Assembly: GCA_027315345.1 (NCBI GenBank)
Contig: DAHUYE010000085.1
Coordinates: 1 to 64,000 of the forward strand
DNA length: 64,000 bases
Source: Actinomycetota bacterium
GTDB lineage: Bacteria; Actinomycetota; Acidimicrobiia; Acidimicrobiales; JAJPHE01
Reading direction: 5' to 3'
The number at the start of each line of letters is the position of its first letter. Positions within the stretch are counted from its first letter, which is position 1. Positions 62,119-64,000 of this stretch are shown here, piece after piece. The notes under the pieces were generated by a model. That model saw nothing but the letters and a program-made list of their open reading frames with translations, made no database searches and was not told the DNA's origin. Both the position numbers and the translations under genes were made by a program.

Positions 62119-62907
62119 GTGGCCCGGGAGGTTTTCCTGCGTTCGGCCGATGACCGCTACCAGGTCTTGACCTCGCTGCTCACCAGCCGGACCAAGCGCC
62201 GCCGCCGCCGCCAGTTCATCATCCAGGGGGTGCGGCCGGTCACCATGGCCCTGCAGGAGGACTGGCCGTTGGAGGCGGTGATCCACCGCACCGGCGGCCG
62301 GGTGTCCAGCTGGGCCGCCGGGGTGCTGGAGCGGGTCGAGGTGGTCATCCGCTACGAGGTGACCGATGCCCTTATGGCCGGCCTCAGCGGTAAGGAAGAA
62401 CCGGCCGAGGTGCTGCTGGTGGCGAGGATGCCCGACCGGAGCCTGGGCGGCCTGTCCATCGGGCCCGACAGCGTCGTCTGCGTGGTCGACCGGATCGCCA
62501 GCCCGGGCAACCTGGGCAGCATCGTCCGCTCCGCCGACGCCTTCGGGGCGGCCGGGGTGGTCACGGTGGGACACGCCGCCGATCCCTATGACCCCACCTG
62601 TGTACGGGCCTCGACCGGCTCCATCTTCTCCGTCCCGGTGGTGGCGGTGGCGGGCATGGAGGAGGTGGTCGGCTGGAGCGGCTCGACCGGTCTCCGCCTG
62701 GTCGGCGCCGATGAGTCGGGCCCCGCCCTGGCGCCGGGCGATCTGGCTCCGCCGGTGGCCGTCGTCCTCGGCAGCGAGGGGAGGGGCCTGTCCCGGGCCG
62801 CCGTCGAGTCATGCCAGCGGCTGGTGTCCATACCGATGCGCGGTGGGGCCTCCTCCCTGAATGTCGCCTCGGCCGCCACCGTCCTGCTCTACGAGAGCCG
62901 CCGCTGA
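62119..62907 (+). CDS. SpoU/TrmH-family RNA methyltransferase
   Basis: A 262-residue 2'-O-ribose methyltransferase with a deep trefoil knot. SpoU motifs: SPGNLGSIVRSADAFGAAGV (motif 1), VVLGSEGRGLS (2) and IPMRGGASSLNVASAATVLLYE (3). An N-terminal substrate-binding part (about 1-100) includes TKRRRRRQFIIQGV. GTG start at 62119, 27 bp from the divergent MFS start. rRNA or tRNA target unknown. Confidence 0.9.
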   Translation: MAREVFLRSADDRYQVLTSLLTSRTKRRRRRQFIIQGVRPVTMALQEDWPLEAVIHRTGGRVSSWAAGVLERVEVVIRYEVTDALMAGLSGKEEPAEVLLVARMPDRSLGGLSIGPDSVVCVVDRIASPGNLGSIVRSADAFGAAGVVTVGHAADPYDPTCVRASTGSIFSVPVVAVAGMEEVVGWSGSTGLRLVGADESGPALAPGDLAPPVAVVLGSEGRGLSRAAVESCQRLVSIPMRGGASSLNVASAATVLLYESRR

Positions 62908-62960
62908 ACGCCGGCCGCGGTGACGGGGCACGGTCGCTGGGCCTGTGCCAACGTGTCCCC

Positions 62961-63866
62961 ATGAAAATCGGCTGCGCAGTGGACACGTCCGCCACCATCG
63001 AGGAAGTGGTCGAGCAGGCCCGTACCCTCTCCGAGGCCGGGATCAAGGCCATCGGTTGTTCGCAGATCTTCGGCTACGACGCCATGACCCTGCTGGCCCT
63101 GGTCGGATCCCGGGTTCCCGACGTCGACCTCATGACGGCCGTGGTGCCTACCTATCCCCGCCATCCCATCGTCATGGCCGCCCAGGCCATGACCGTCCAG
63201 GCCGCCACCGGCGGGCGCTTCACCCTCGGCATAGGCCTGTCCCACCAGATCGTCATCGAGAGCATGTTCGGCTACAGCTTCGACCGGCCGGCCCGGCACA
63301 TGCGCGACTACCTCAGTGTGCTGATGCCGCTGCTGAGGGGCGAGAACGTCAACTACCAGGGCGAGACTCTGAAGGCGGCCACCATGGCGCCGCTCGAGAT
63401 CAAGGTGCCCGCCCCCGACGTCCTGGTGGCGGCCCTGGCCCCCCGGATGCTGGAGCTGGCCGGCTCCCTGGCCGACGGGACCGTCACCTGGATGACGGGC
63501 CCGGCCACGATTGCCGACCACATCGTGCCCAGCATCACCGCTGCGGCGGAGAAGGCGGGCCGGCCCGCCCCCCGGGTGGCCGTATGCCTGCCGGTGTGCG
63601 TGACCGCCGATCCTGACGCCGCCCGGGAGAAGGCCAACTCCACCTTCGCCATCTACGGTCAGCTGCCGTCCTACCGCTCCATGCTCGACCGGGAGGGCGC
63701 GGCCGGGCCGGGAGACGTGGCCATCGTCGGTGACGAGGAGTCGGTGGCAGCCCAGATCAGGAGGTTGAGTGAGGGAGGGGCGACGGACTTTGCCGCCTCG
63801 CCTTACGGCTCGGCCGAGGAGGTGGCCACCACCGTCAAGCTGGTGGGGAGCCTGGCTCGGAGCTAG
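62961..63866 (+). CDS. luciferase-like (F420-type) oxidoreductase
   Basis: A 301-residue bacterial-luciferase-fold protein of the LLM family: LTAVVPTYPRHPIVMAAQA-like strand, GGRFTLGIGLSHQIVIESMFG, HMRDYLSVLMPLLRGE and VLVAALAPRMLELAG. The pattern resembles the mycobacterial F420-associated LLM subgroup, so F420 is the probable cofactor. ATG at 62961, 53 bp after the methyltransferase. Substrate unknown. Confidence 0.85.
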   Translation: MKIGCAVDTSATIEEVVEQARTLSEAGIKAIGCSQIFGYDAMTLLALVGSRVPDVDLMTAVVPTYPRHPIVMAAQAMTVQAATGGRFTLGIGLSHQIVIESMFGYSFDRPARHMRDYLSVLMPLLRGENVNYQGETLKAATMAPLEIKVPAPDVLVAALAPRMLELAGSLADGTVTWMTGPATIADHIVPSITAAAEKAGRPAPRVAVCLPVCVTADPDAAREKANSTFAIYGQLPSYRSMLDREGAAGPGDVAIVGDEESVAAQIRRLSEGGATDFAASPYGSAEEVATTVKLVGSLARS

Positions 63867-63999
63867 AGGGCCGGTCGTCCAGGCCCACCAGATAGGCGAC
63901 CCAGCCGATCCCGGCGGCCAGGGCCAGCTGGGAGATGGTGTCGAAGATGGCGCTGGTGACCGAGGAACCGGCCCCGGGCAGATGGTTGGTCACGTAGGA
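63835..63999 (-). CDS. C-terminal end of a membrane protein (cut by window edge)
   Basis: The last 54 codons of a minus-strand gene that continues past the window. One hydrophobic segment (SQLALAAGIGWVAYLVGL) is followed by a polar tail DDRPSSSEPGSPPA. The last 32 bases overlap the 3' end of the luciferase-like gene. No family recognised from so short a piece. Confidence 0.5.
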   Translation of the reverse strand, partial: SYVTNHLPGAGSSVTSAIFDTISQLALAAGIGWVAYLVGLDDRPSSSEPGSPPA

Positions 64000-64000
64000 A

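Overview
The window is high-GC chromosomal DNA that reads as an actinomycete, most likely an uncultured member of the Acidimicrobiia or a related deep lineage. The grounds are third-codon-position G/C bias on both strands, frequent GTG starts, 1-4 bp gene overlaps, and families typical of Actinomycetota: MurT/GatD, HelD, TlyA, CsoR, an F420-type luciferase-like oxidoreductase, a DUF664-type DinB protein and LprG/LppX-like secreted proteins. The lineage is an inference; no rRNA gene is present.

Layout. 1-2700 is a decayed accessory patch: the remnant of a GNAT (TacT-like) toxin, an IS110-family insertion sequence, and an intact Xre antitoxin beside a 5'-truncated RelE/HigB-like toxin. 2691-5564 is a metal-homeostasis block (CsoR repressor with its operator, a permease fused to two YHS domains, a CaCA exchanger). 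5690-9935 holds a thiolase and a double-domain acyl-CoA dehydrogenase of the FadE34 type. 10044-14516 has signalling genes, two of which carry frameshifts: a diguanylate cyclase and a short unknown gene. A third signalling protein, GAF-GGDEF-EAL, has a degenerate EAL domain. 14517-16597 is a P450/ferredoxin/O-methyltransferase operon. 16632-25572 contains an S9 peptidase, a patatin, a secreted protein with an unusual 5' leader, typA, a DUF2520 protein, a DUF1918 protein with a histone-H1-like tail, an acyl-CoA dehydrogenase and a PAS protein. 25676-29918 has an MFS exporter, an MBL hydrolase, a fatty acyl-CoA ligase and a small coiled-coil protein. 29874-36519 has a LysR regulator, a HAD-acyltransferase fusion, murT-gatD (peptidoglycan amidation) and helD. 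36521-39572 is a divergent GntR regulator and aconitase pair.

The most notable region is 39786-48323: six genes on the minus strand in the order alkyl-DHAP synthase (AGPS-like), membrane protein, fatty acyl reductase-HAD fusion, zinc alcohol dehydrogenase, LarA-family protein, PlsC-type acyltransferase. The last four overlap by 4 bp each. The reductase could supply the fatty alcohol that AGPS needs, and PlsC could acylate the product, so this is a candidate bacterial ether-lipid locus with an unexplained LarA-family member.

48392-64000 holds an amidase, an amidohydrolase, an aquaporin, an LprG-like secreted protein, a MazEF-type toxin-antitoxin pair, a tRNA-Val(CAC), a membrane diguanylate cyclase, a methyltransferase, a GAF-GAF-PP2C phosphatase, RidA, a P-loop kinase, a PrmC-related methyltransferase, a TlyA-like methyltransferase, an MFS transporter, a SpoU-type RNA methyltransferase and a luciferase-like oxidoreductase. 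The 3' end of one further gene is cut by the window edge. Lipid and acyl-CoA metabolism and cyclic-di-GMP signalling (three GGDEF genes) are the recurring themes.
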